NCBI GenBank assembly: GCA_903898215.1 | Contig: CAIUEQ010000175.1 | Location: 1 to 6,290, forward strand | DNA: 6,290 nucleotides | DNA from: an uncultured Bacteroidota bacterium | GTDB lineage: Bacteria; Bacteroidota; Bacteroidia; UKL13-3 | Direction of reading: 5' to 3' | Shown: positions 1-5,212 of the stretch, in pieces | Layout of the letters: each line of letters begins with the position of its first letter | Position numbering within the stretch: the first letter of the stretch is position 1 | Program-made: the position numbers and the translations under genes | Notes under the pieces: generated by a model | What the model was told of the DNA's origin: nothing | Databases searched by the model: none | The model's input: the letters and a program-made list of their open reading frames with translations, nothing else

Positions 1-283
1 CATCTATTTTATCGTATTCCTTGTGTGTTCCAAACCACTTAATTTGTATAGCTTTATAATCAAAAGCAATGCGAACCACAAGTCGATATTTATTTCCCAT
101 GATATTGAAAACTATCCTTTCATCTCCGGCCAAACTTGCTGAACCATAAACAGATTTTAATGAATTAAAATTTTCAAAATCAGATTTTACCATTTCATGA
201 TACCACTCGAATAGTGCATTAGCAGCTATAGGATATTTCTCAGCATAAGCCAATAAAGTTCTTCTAGTGATGATGTTGAACAC
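1..283 (-). CDS. higB: HigB-family type II toxin (mRNA interferase), missing its last few residues at the window edge
   Basis: Reading leftward from GTG at 283, 94 codons run open to base 2 with no stop, so the 3' end lies outside the window. The translation begins MFNIITRRTL and carries the HigB-family core: E-K-Y-P near residue 15, F-E-W-Y at 25-28, D-E-R-I-V-F-N at 54-60, G-N-K-Y-R-L-V-V-R at 63-71 and G-T-H-K-E-Y-D-K-I-D at 85-94. The family is usually about 95-105 residues, so almost all of it is here. Family members are ribosome-dependent RNases that cleave mRNA and are neutralised by HigA, a helix-turn-helix antitoxin normally encoded directly downstream. That gene would be left of base 1 and cannot be seen. 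GTG is chosen because an in-frame TGA directly precedes it and the next ATG (residue 31) would delete the conserved N-terminus. Identification is by recognised family motifs; activity is inferred. Confidence 0.88.
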   Translation of the reverse strand, partial: MFNIITRRTLLAYAEKYPIAANALFEWYHEMVKSDFENFNSLKSVYGSASLAGDERIVFNIMGNKYRLVVRIAFDYKAIQIKWFGTHKEYDKID

Positions 284-287
284 TCAA

Positions 288-319
288 CAAATGTATAAAG
301 TTTTCTAATAGAAAACAAA
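288..319 (-). promoter_or_regulatory. Bacteroidota-type promoter of higB
   Basis: On the minus strand TTTG (319-316) is followed after 20 bases by TACATTTG (295-288), a full match to the -33 TTTG / -7 TAnnTTTG pattern. Only four bases separate the -7 box from the GTG start, so transcription would begin at or very near the start codon, suggesting a leaderless or nearly leaderless mRNA. The box match is seen directly; use as a promoter is inferred. Confidence 0.65.
300..316. promoter_or_regulatory. Perfect 8+1+8 palindrome in the higB promoter, candidate HigA operator
   Basis: GTTTTCTAATAGAAAAC is a perfect inverted repeat of two 8-base arms around one central base. It fills most of the spacer between the -33 and -7 boxes of the higB promoter. 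HigA antitoxins, alone or with HigB, are known to repress their own operons by binding palindromes over the promoter, so this is the natural candidate. The palindrome is seen; binding is inferred. Confidence 0.55.
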
Positions 320-390
320 TAGGCTGGGTGAAAGTATTACTTTTTTATGTACTATTTAAAATAGATGCAACCACCTCAAAGCCTTGCTGT

Positions 391-421
391 AAAAAGAAAA
401 AGCCATCATTTCTGATGGCTT
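391..421 (-). terminator. Intrinsic terminator after the tRNA-Asn gene
   Basis: On the minus strand a perfect stem of AGCCATCA/TGATGGCT (401-408 with 413-420, extendable by one A-T pair at 400/421) closes a four-base loop. It is followed by TTTTCTTTTT (400-391). It lies about 12 bases past the tRNA 3' end, as expected for a single-tRNA transcription unit, and separates the tRNA from higB. Confidence 0.85.
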
Positions 422-432
422 GACTTCTTATG

Positions 433-506
433 CTCCCCAACCTGGACTCGAACCAGGGACCTAGTGATTAACAGTCACTCGCTCTAACCAGCTGAGCTAT
501 TGAGGA
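433..506 (-). tRNA. tRNA-Asn (anticodon GTT)
   Basis: The minus strand folds into a complete cloverleaf of 74 bases. The acceptor arms TCCTCAA and TTGGGGA pair over 7 bp with one T-G wobble and a G discriminator. The D arm is GCTC/GAGC with a nine-base loop. The anticodon stem AGTGA/TCACT surrounds the loop CTGTTAA with anticodon GTT. The variable loop is five bases, and the T arm CCTGG/CCAGG surrounds TTCGAGT. CCA is not encoded after the discriminator (the next bases read CAT), so it would be added by nucleotidyltransferase. It is the only tRNA seen in the window and has its own apparent promoter and terminator. Confidence 0.97.
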
Positions 507-524
507 GTTTTCCCTAAGGGGACG

Positions 525-555
525 CAATATTAGTTTATGATGATTAATTATACAA
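525..555 (-). promoter_or_regulatory. Likely promoter of the tRNA-Asn gene
   Basis: On the minus strand TTG (555-553) is followed after 20 bases by TAATATTG (532-525), one mismatch from TAnnTTTG. The box ends 18 bases before the mature tRNA 5' end, leaving a short leader for RNase P to remove. It overlaps the region that must also hold the promoter of the divergent kinase gene. Confidence 0.5.
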
Positions 556-561
556 TATTTG
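554..561 (+). promoter_or_regulatory. Possible -7 box of the PfkB kinase gene
   Basis: AATATTTG is one base from TAnnTTTG and lies 27 bases before the chosen ATG. No good -33 TTG is present at the usual distance (only TTA near 530), so the call is weak. If real, it overlaps the -33 of the oppositely oriented tRNA promoter. Confidence 0.3.
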
Positions 562-588
562 CATCGTTTTTTTAAAAATAAATATATT

Positions 589-1512
589 ATGAGTTTATTA
601 ATAGTTGGTAGTGTGGCATTTGATGCCATCGAAACACCATTTGGCAAAACAGATAAAATTGTTGGAGGCGCTGCATCATATATTGCACTTGCCGCAAGTA
701 ATTTTACAAAAGATTCAAAATTAGTAGCTGTTGTAGGCGAAGATTTTCCGGAAGATTTTGTTGCCGACCTTAGAGACAGAGGAGTTTCGACAGAAGGGTT
801 GCAGATTAAAAAAGGAGAAAAGTCTTTTTTCTGGAGTGGAAAATATCATACTGATATGAATACGCGTGATACTTTGGTAACTGAACTGAATGTATTGGGT
901 GATTTTGATCCAATTATTCCAGAGTCGTATCAGGATTGTGAATATTTGATGCTTGGAAACCTATCACCTAAAGTTCAGCAAACCGTAATTGAAAGATTAC
1001 ATCATCGTCCGAAACTGATTGTGATGGATACAATGAATTTTTGGATGGAGATAGCAATGGATGATTTAAAACAAACGCTGAGTATGGTTGATGTTTTAAG
1101 TATCAATGATGAAGAGGCTCGTTTACTTTCCGGAGAATATTCATTAGTAAAAGCGGCAATAAAAATTCAACAAATGGGCCCTAAGTTTCTAATCATCAAA
1201 AAGGGTGAGAACGGAGCTTTGCTGTTTCATGGTAAAGAAGTGTTCTTTGCTCCAGCATTGCCACTTGAGGATGTGTTTGATCCAACAGGAGCAGGCGATA
1301 CATTTGCCGGAGGATTTATTGGATATATTGCAAAGACCGGAGATATTTCATTTGAGAATATGAAAAATGCAATCATTTTTGGATCGGCAATGGCTTCGTT
1401 TTGTGTTGAAAAATTTGGTACAGAAAGGTTGGTAAATTTAAGAGAAGATGAAATGTTAAGCAGAATTAACGTTTTCAGAAATCTTGTTAAATTCAACTTG
1501 GCATCTGTATGA
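589..1512 (+). CDS. PfkB/ribokinase-family sugar or nucleoside kinase, substrate unknown
   Basis: The 307-residue protein has the usual length of the PfkB family, cytosolic kinases that phosphorylate sugars or nucleosides with ATP. The N-terminus MSLLIVGSVAFD is the family's first strand. G26-G27 followed by A-A-S-Y-I-A-L-A-A forms the substrate-side glycine motif. N-D-E-E at 173-176 fits the N-x-x-E magnesium motif and K-K-G-E-N-G at 204-209 the nucleotide region. D-P-T-G-A-G-D-T-F-A-G-G-F at 231-243 is the second PfkB signature, with D237 as expected catalytic base and the G-A-G anion hole. ATG at 589 is chosen over an in-frame TTG at 559 because the family starts at this strand and the TTG lies in a possible -7 box. 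No clear terminator separates it from the dehydrogenase gene 77 bases on, which has its own promoter. No motif here tells me the substrate. Confidence 0.88.
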   Translation: MSLLIVGSVAFDAIETPFGKTDKIVGGAASYIALAASNFTKDSKLVAVVGEDFPEDFVADLRDRGVSTEGLQIKKGEKSFFWSGKYHTDMNTRDTLVTELNVLGDFDPIIPESYQDCEYLMLGNLSPKVQQTVIERLHHRPKLIVMDTMNFWMEIAMDDLKQTLSMVDVLSINDEEARLLSGEYSLVKAAIKIQQMGPKFLIIKKGENGALLFHGKEVFFAPALPLEDVFDPTGAGDTFAGGFIGYIAKTGDISFENMKNAIIFGSAMASFCVEKFGTERLVNLREDEMLSRINVFRNLVKFNLASV

Positions 1513-1521
1513 TATAAGTCA

Positions 1522-1553
1522 TTTGGGCAAAAAGAACCCATTTAGTACTTTTG
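1522..1553 (+). promoter_or_regulatory. Promoter of the glutamate dehydrogenase gene
   Basis: TTTG (1522-1525), a 20-base spacer and TACTTTTG (1546-1553) match the Bacteroidota -33/-7 consensus fully. The box ends 36 bases before the ATG, giving an A/T-rich leader of roughly 30 bases without a Shine-Dalgarno. Together with the higB promoter it is the best in the window and fits a well-expressed metabolic gene. Confidence 0.7.
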
Positions 1554-1589
1554 TCCTCTCAATTTTTATAATCGAAAAATAAAATTCAT

Positions 1590-2867
1590 ATGTCAAACAA
1601 CGCAACAGTAAAACACAGCAGCGAAAATCCTTTCGAATCAATGATGTCGAGATTTGATGAAGCAGCAAGAATTATTGGACTTGATGAAGGTTCTTATAAT
1701 GTATTAAAATCACCACAAAAAACAGTGATCGTTTCAATCCCTGTAACGATGGATGATGGGAAAGTGAAAGTATTTGAAGGTTTTCGTGTAGTTCACAATG
1801 CCAACCTTGGACCCTCTAAAGGTGGAATCCGTTATTCAATGGATGTTCATTTGGATGAAGTAAAAGCACTTGCAGCGTGGATGACTTGGAAATGTGCAGT
1901 TGTAGGAATTCCTTATGGAGGAGCAAAAGGTGGAATCAAATGTAATCCACGTGAATTATCAAAAGGTGAATTGGAAAGATTAACCCGTTCGTATACTGAT
2001 TTGATGGTAAATGTTTTTGGACCGGATAAAGATATTCCGGCTCCGGATATGGGAACAGGTCAGCAAGAAATGGCTTGGATCATGGATGAGTATTCAAAAC
2101 TTGTTGGACATTCAACTCCTGCAGTTGTTACAGGTAAACCACTTGTATTAGGAGGTTCGTTAGGACGTGTTGAAGCAACAGGACGAGGAGTGATGGTGTC
2201 AACTCGCTCTGCATTATCAAAACTTGGAATCAATCCTGTTGGAACAACATGTGCTGTTCAAGGTTTCGGAAATGTTGGTTCAATATCAGCAAAATTATTA
2301 CAAATGCAGGGAATGAAAATTCTTGCCATTTCTGATGTTACAGGTGGATACTATAATCCTGAAGGAATAAATGTGGAAGAAGCAATTGCATATAAAGATA
2401 ATAATAACGGAACCCTTGAAGGATATAAAGGCGGAAAGAAAATTACTAACGAAGAATTACTTGAGCTTGATGTAACCGTTCTTGTTCCTGCTGCAATGGA
2501 AGATCAAATCAACAATGAAAATGCTGATAAGATCAAAGCAAAATTAATTGTTGAAGGCGCAAACGGACCTACATCTGCAAATGCTGATGAGATTTTAAAT
2601 AAAAAAGGAATCATGATTATTCCGGATATTTTAGCAAATGCAGGTGGTGTTACTGTTTCTTATTTTGAATGGGTACAAAACCGTTTAGGATATTTTTGGA
2701 CAGAAGAACGCGTGTATCGCAGAGCCGACAGAGTGATGAAACAATCTTTTGAAAACGTATACCAAGCATCACAAAAATATAAAGTGAGCATGAGAATTGC
2801 AGCTTATGTTGTTGCAATTGGAAGAGTTGCCGAAGTTGAAAAACTAAGAGGCAAATTTGGAGTGTAA
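1590..2867 (+). CDS. gdhA: Glutamate dehydrogenase (Glu/Leu/Phe/Val family)
   Basis: This cytosolic enzyme interconverts glutamate and 2-oxoglutarate plus ammonia using NAD(P), linking nitrogen assimilation to the TCA cycle. At 425 residues it matches the hexameric roughly 50-kDa class and is closer in length to Bacillus RocG/GudB-type enzymes than to the longer E. coli GdhA. The substrate domain holds G-P-S-K-G-G-I-R-Y at 74-82 (K77, glutamate carboxylate binding). It also holds the signature I-P-Y-G-G-A-K-G-G at 107-115 with catalytic K113, and P-A-P-D-M-G-T at 150-156 with D153. The Rossmann domain has G-F-G-N-V-G at 225-230, and D249 in A-I-S-D-V-T-G-G near the end of the next strand. E-G-A-N-G-P-T at 322-328 and N-A-G-G-V-T-V-S-Y-F-E-W at 350-361 complete the family pattern. 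No key residue is missing. NAD versus NADP preference cannot be settled by eye. It appears monocistronic, with its own promoter and terminator. Confidence 0.97.
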   Translation: MSNNATVKHSSENPFESMMSRFDEAARIIGLDEGSYNVLKSPQKTVIVSIPVTMDDGKVKVFEGFRVVHNANLGPSKGGIRYSMDVHLDEVKALAAWMTWKCAVVGIPYGGAKGGIKCNPRELSKGELERLTRSYTDLMVNVFGPDKDIPAPDMGTGQQEMAWIMDEYSKLVGHSTPAVVTGKPLVLGGSLGRVEATGRGVMVSTRSALSKLGINPVGTTCAVQGFGNVGSISAKLLQMQGMKILAISDVTGGYYNPEGINVEEAIAYKDNNNGTLEGYKGGKKITNEELLELDVTVLVPAAMEDQINNENADKIKAKLIVEGANGPTSANADEILNKKGIMIIPDILANAGGVTVSYFEWVQNRLGYFWTEERVYRRADRVMKQSFENVYQASQKYKVSMRIAAYVVAIGRVAEVEKLRGKFGV

Positions 2868-2895
2868 AATAATTCTATATTTGTAGCGTAAATTC

Positions 2896-2924
2896 AAGGG
2901 GGCAATTTATTGTCCCCTTTTTTT
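2896..2924 (+). terminator. Intrinsic terminator after glutamate dehydrogenase
   Basis: AAGGGGGCAA (2896-2905) pairs with TTGTCCCCTT (2910-2919), one G-T wobble, around a four-base loop. The run of seven T at 2918-2924 follows. It begins 28 bases past the stop codon and is a textbook strong terminator. Confidence 0.92.
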
Positions 2925-2960
2925 CAATAACAATTTTTACCTTACTAAACCATTTTAACC

Positions 2961-3614
2961 ATGTTACATAAAGAAGGACAAGCCTCCATATTAATCACCT
3001 TAGTATTTCTGTTTTTGTTGAATACAGGAATAGGCTTTTTGTTTCCACAGAATGAAATCATCATCGATATTTTTATTTTTTTATCCGTAGTTTTTTTACT
3101 CATCATCTTGCAGTTTTTCAGAAACCCTACTATTGTAATTTCTCAAAATGAGCATCATGTATTATCTCCTGCCGATGGTAAAGTTGTGGTGATTGAAGAA
3201 GTTGAAGAGACAGAATATTTCAACGAAAAGCGCATACAGGTTTCCGTTTTTATGTCACCATTTAATGTGCATGTTAACAGAAATCCAGTTGGAGGTTTAG
3301 TAAAATATTTTAAATACCATAAAGGGAAATATTTAGTTGCATGGCATCCGAAATCATCAACAGAAAATGAACGAACAACCACAGTTATTGAAACCACAAA
3401 TAATATTCAGGTATTATTCAGGCAAATTGCAGGAGCCTTGGCAAAACGTATTGTGTGGTATGTAAAAAAAGGGCAAACAGTACAACAAGGTGAAGAAATG
3501 GGTTTTATAAAGTTTGGATCCAGGGTTGATATTTTTTTACCTTTAGGAACAAAAATAAATGTGGAATTAAATCAGGTTGTGAAAGGCGGCAAAACAATAT
3601 TGGCAGAAATTTAA
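2961..3614 (+). CDS. psd: Phosphatidylserine decarboxylase, short membrane-anchored form
   Basis: This enzyme decarboxylates phosphatidylserine to phosphatidylethanolamine at the inner membrane, using a pyruvoyl group made by self-cleavage. The 217-residue length fits the short bacterial/archaeal type. Residues about 9-28 and 33-53 are two hydrophobic segments, likely a membrane hairpin. The soluble domain has S-P-A-D-G-K at 69-74 (D72 expected in the proteolytic site), S-P-F-N-V-H-V-N-R-N-P at 99-109 with conserved H104, and G-F-I-K-F-G-S-R at 181-188. Cleavage is expected between G186 and S187, where longer homologues have L-G-S-T; S187 becomes the pyruvoyl group. The alpha subunit would then be about 30 residues. 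The partner phosphatidylserine synthase, often adjacent in Bacteroidota, is not in this window. The ATG has no Shine-Dalgarno, and no convincing promoter lies between the preceding terminator and the start. Confidence 0.94.
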   Translation: MLHKEGQASILITLVFLFLLNTGIGFLFPQNEIIIDIFIFLSVVFLLIILQFFRNPTIVISQNEHHVLSPADGKVVVIEEVEETEYFNEKRIQVSVFMSPFNVHVNRNPVGGLVKYFKYHKGKYLVAWHPKSSTENERTTTVIETTNNIQVLFRQIAGALAKRIVWYVKKGQTVQQGEEMGFIKFGSRVDIFLPLGTKINVELNQVVKGGKTILAEI

Positions 3615-3657
3615 CTGCTATTTATCATCGGCCACAATTATCTAAAGTATATTTCGT

Positions 3658-3665
3658 TAAATTTG
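3658..3665 (+). promoter_or_regulatory. -7 box upstream of the small secreted protein gene
   Basis: TAAATTTG is a full match to TAnnTTTG and ends 23 bases before the ATG at 3689. There is no clear TTG at the -33 distance (only TTA near 3638), so strength is uncertain. There is no terminator between psd and this gene, so read-through is also possible. Confidence 0.45.
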
Positions 3666-3688
3666 AACAATAAAATAAACCCAACAGT

Positions 3689-3925
3689 ATGAAGAAAATT
3701 ATTTTTTTATTCGCATTCACAGCAATAGGATTTTTTGCAGTAAATGCACAAAACGGTGTTACTAAACCTGCCGCTGGCCAGTCTGTAGATCAGGCAAAAC
3801 CTGCTAAAGCAGAAGTAAAAGAAGAAAAAAAAGAGAAGAAAGAAAATTGCACAACTGAAGAACAGAAAAAATGTGGTAAAAAAGCAAAAGGATGTTGTGC
3901 TCACAAATCTGAAACAAAAAGTTAA
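3689..3925 (+). CDS. Small secreted Lys/Glu-rich protein with a Cys-rich C-terminus, function unknown
   Basis: I do not recognise a characterised family. The 78-residue product has a classical signal peptide: M-K-K-I, a hydrophobic core to about residue 17, then A-V-N-A with likely Sec cleavage before Q21. No lipobox cysteine is present, so it is probably released to the periplasm. The mature part of about 58 residues has three sections: an Ala/Pro/Gln-rich stretch (21-40), a highly charged Lys/Glu run (about 41-52) and a tail with cysteines at 54, 62, 69 and 70 plus H72. The C-x7-C-x6-C-C-x-H spacing could bind a soft metal ion or form two disulphides; this is inference from composition only. 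A -7 box upstream and a strong terminator 20 bases past the stop suggest a short, discrete transcript. The signal peptide argues that it is a real gene. Confidence 0.8.
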   Translation: MKKIIFLFAFTAIGFFAVNAQNGVTKPAAGQSVDQAKPAKAEVKEEKKEKKENCTTEEQKKCGKKAKGCCAHKSETKS

Positions 3926-3945
3926 TTCTAAAATTTAAAAAAGTT

Positions 3946-3980
3946 AAAAGCTTTCTGATGTTTTTCAGAAAGCTTTTTTT
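3946..3980 (+). terminator. Strong intrinsic terminator after the small secreted protein gene
   Basis: AAAAGCTTTCTGA (3946-3958) pairs perfectly over 13 bp with TCAGAAAGCTTTT (3965-3977) around a six-base loop. The T-run covers 3974-3980. The A-run at the base of the left arm means it could also work on the opposite strand. Confidence 0.93.
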
Positions 3981-4000
3981 ATGTCTATTCCTTCAGGGTT

Positions 4001-4045
4001 TTGGAAGTTGGAGTGTTTAATGTTAAATATTCCGGCCACTTCCAA
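4001..4045. repeat. Inverted repeat in the galE upstream region
   Basis: TTGGAAGT (4001-4008) and ACTTCCAA (4038-4045) are perfect 8-base inverted arms 29 bases apart. A small inner hairpin, TTTAA/TTAAA, lies at 4016-4027. No T-run follows, so it is not a terminator. It could be a regulatory site for galE or the remnant of an element; function is unknown. Confidence 0.35.
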
Positions 4046-4068
4046 TACTTTATTTTTTAATTGAAAAC

Positions 4069-4077
4069 TATATATTG
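4069..4077 (+). promoter_or_regulatory. Possible -7 box of galE
   Basis: TATATATTG resembles the TAnnTTTG box with altered spacing and ends 21 bases before the chosen TTG start at 4099. No clear -33 TTG is seen at the usual distance. The preceding terminator means a promoter must lie in 3981-4098, and this is the best candidate. Confidence 0.35.
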
Positions 4078-4098
4078 CATCACTCAAATAAAAATATT

Positions 4099-5124
4099 TT
4101 GAAAGTACTTATTACAGGCGGAACAGGTTATATAGGCTCTCATACTGTTGTTGAATTTCAGCAAGCAGGTTATGAAGTGATAATAGTAGATAACCTCGAA
4201 AATTCTCAACCGGATGTGGTTGATCATATCGAAAAAATATCAGGCATCAGGCCACACTTTGAAATTGCTGACTTACGTGATAAACAAGCGTTGATCAGCG
4301 TTTTTGAAATGTATCCCGATATTAAACATGTTGTTCATTTCGCGGCTTATAAAGCAGTTGGTGAATCAGTTCAACATCCTTTAAAATACTACGAAAATAA
4401 TATTGGAGGAACAATCAATCTGTTAGAAATGCTTCAATATCATCATATCAATAATTTTGTTTTTTCATCATCATGCACAGTTTATGGTGAAGTAAATAAT
4501 TTGCCGGTAACAGAGGAAACGCCTTCTGTTAAAGCAATGTCGCCATACGGCAATACAAAAAAAATATGCGAAGAATTATTGATGGATCAATGTAATGCAA
4601 GCAATTTACGTGTAGTTTCTTTAAGATATTTTAATCCAGTTGGCGCTCACGATTCGGCATTGATAGGTGAATTACCGGTTGGAGTTCCTAATAACCTTGC
4701 CCCATTTATTACACAAACTGCCATAGGTAAACGATTATCATTAACAGTTCACGGCAACGATTATCCAACACCTGACGGAACTTGTATACGCGATTATATT
4801 CACGTGGTTGATCTTGCAAAAGCACACGTAAAAGCGATACAATATTTACAAAATAAAAATCACACCCAAAATTATTCTGTGTTTAATATTGGTACAGGAA
4901 AAGGAAATTCTGTGCTTGAAGTTATTCATGCTTTTGAAAAAGTTAGCGGTGTAAAATTGAATTATAAAATTGGAAGCAGAAGAGAAGGTGATGTTGTTCA
5001 GATTTATGCATCATGTGATAAAGCTACAAATATTTTAGGATGGAAAGCCGAACGCAGTTTGGAAAATTGTATGGAATCGGCTTGGAAATGGGAGAAGCAT
5101 TTAAACGATGTGATGATTCGTTGA
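4099..5124 (+). CDS. galE: UDP-glucose 4-epimerase
   Basis: This cytosolic enzyme interconverts UDP-glucose and UDP-galactose with tightly bound NAD, feeding galactose into surface polysaccharides or taking it into metabolism. From TTG at 4099 the protein is 341 residues, the family norm, and starts M-K-V-L-I-T-G-G-T-G-Y-I-G-S, with the NAD-binding glycines at 7, 10 and 13. The catalytic set of the extended SDR family is intact: S125 in S-S-S-C-T-V-Y-G, Y150 and K154 in S-P-Y-G-N-T-K. L-R-Y-F-N-P-V-G-A-H at about 175-184 and G-T-C-I-R-D-Y-I-H-V at 227-236 are typical of GalE. No ATG is available; an in-frame TTG at 4075 would add eight residues outside the conserved start and lies in the likely -7 box. 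The last residues come from a simple repeat that crosses the stop codon. rfbB follows 88 bases on, same strand, without a terminator, so co-transcription is plausible. Confidence 0.94.
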   Translation: MKVLITGGTGYIGSHTVVEFQQAGYEVIIVDNLENSQPDVVDHIEKISGIRPHFEIADLRDKQALISVFEMYPDIKHVVHFAAYKAVGESVQHPLKYYENNIGGTINLLEMLQYHHINNFVFSSSCTVYGEVNNLPVTEETPSVKAMSPYGNTKKICEELLMDQCNASNLRVVSLRYFNPVGAHDSALIGELPVGVPNNLAPFITQTAIGKRLSLTVHGNDYPTPDGTCIRDYIHVVDLAKAHVKAIQYLQNKNHTQNYSVFNIGTGKGNSVLEVIHAFEKVSGVKLNYKIGSRREGDVVQIYASCDKATNILGWKAERSLENCMESAWKWEKHLNDVMIR

Positions 5125-5133
5125 TGTGATGAT
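5107..5133. repeat. 11-bp direct repeat across the galE stop codon
   Basis: GATGTGATGAT occurs at 5107-5117 and again at 5123-5133, a 16-base period. The first copy encodes the end of GalE (D-V-M-I-R) and the second starts inside the TGA stop codon. It looks like a local duplication or the edge of a GATG-rich simple repeat. Confidence 0.7.
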
Positions 5134-5172
5134 GAGATAATTTTATTGATAAGATTTTCTATAATGAAAACC

Positions 5173-5207
5173 GCCAATGGCTAAAAGCTAAAGGCTAAGA
5201 GCTAAAA
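5173..5207. repeat. 7-bp tandem repeat (GCTAAAA type) just upstream of rfbB
   Basis: Four consecutive 7-base units run from 5180 to 5207; the first and last are GCTAAAA and the middle two differ by one or two bases. A diverged unit, GCCAATG, precedes them in register (5173-5179). The array ends five bases before the rfbB ATG, so it forms the translation initiation region. It contains TAA in a shifting frame and so cannot be coding. Confidence 0.8.
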
Positions 5208-5212
5208 TTTAA

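Noticed and set aside
352..364. Palindrome CTATTT-A-AAATAG between higB and the tRNA terminator
   Set aside because: Short and fully A/T-rich apart from its ends, not placed on a promoter; chance is likely in such AT-rich DNA.
559..588. Extension of the PfkB kinase to an upstream TTG, adding 10 residues
   Set aside because: The added residues are outside the family's conserved N-terminus and the TTG is part of a possible -7 box; ATG at 589 fits better.
1523..1540. TGGG/CCCA hairpin considered as a terminator for the kinase
   Set aside because: Only about four pairs and no T-run; the same bases form the -33 end of the next promoter.
1227..1541. Minus-strand open frame opposite the kinase 3' end
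   Set aside because: It lies antisense to conserved PfkB motifs, with no recognisable domain or promoter; a shadow frame.
3155..3397. Minus-strand open frame opposite psd
   Set aside because: It is antisense to conserved decarboxylase motifs and has no features of its own.
3707..3904. Minus-strand frame rich in Phe and Cys opposite the small secreted protein
   Set aside because: Its composition is simply the complement of Lys/Glu codons; the sense frame has a proper signal peptide.
3981..4098. Gap before galE searched for a hidden small gene or RNA
   Set aside because: It holds only the inverted repeat and the -7-like box listed; no start codon with a sustained frame and no recognisable RNA fold.
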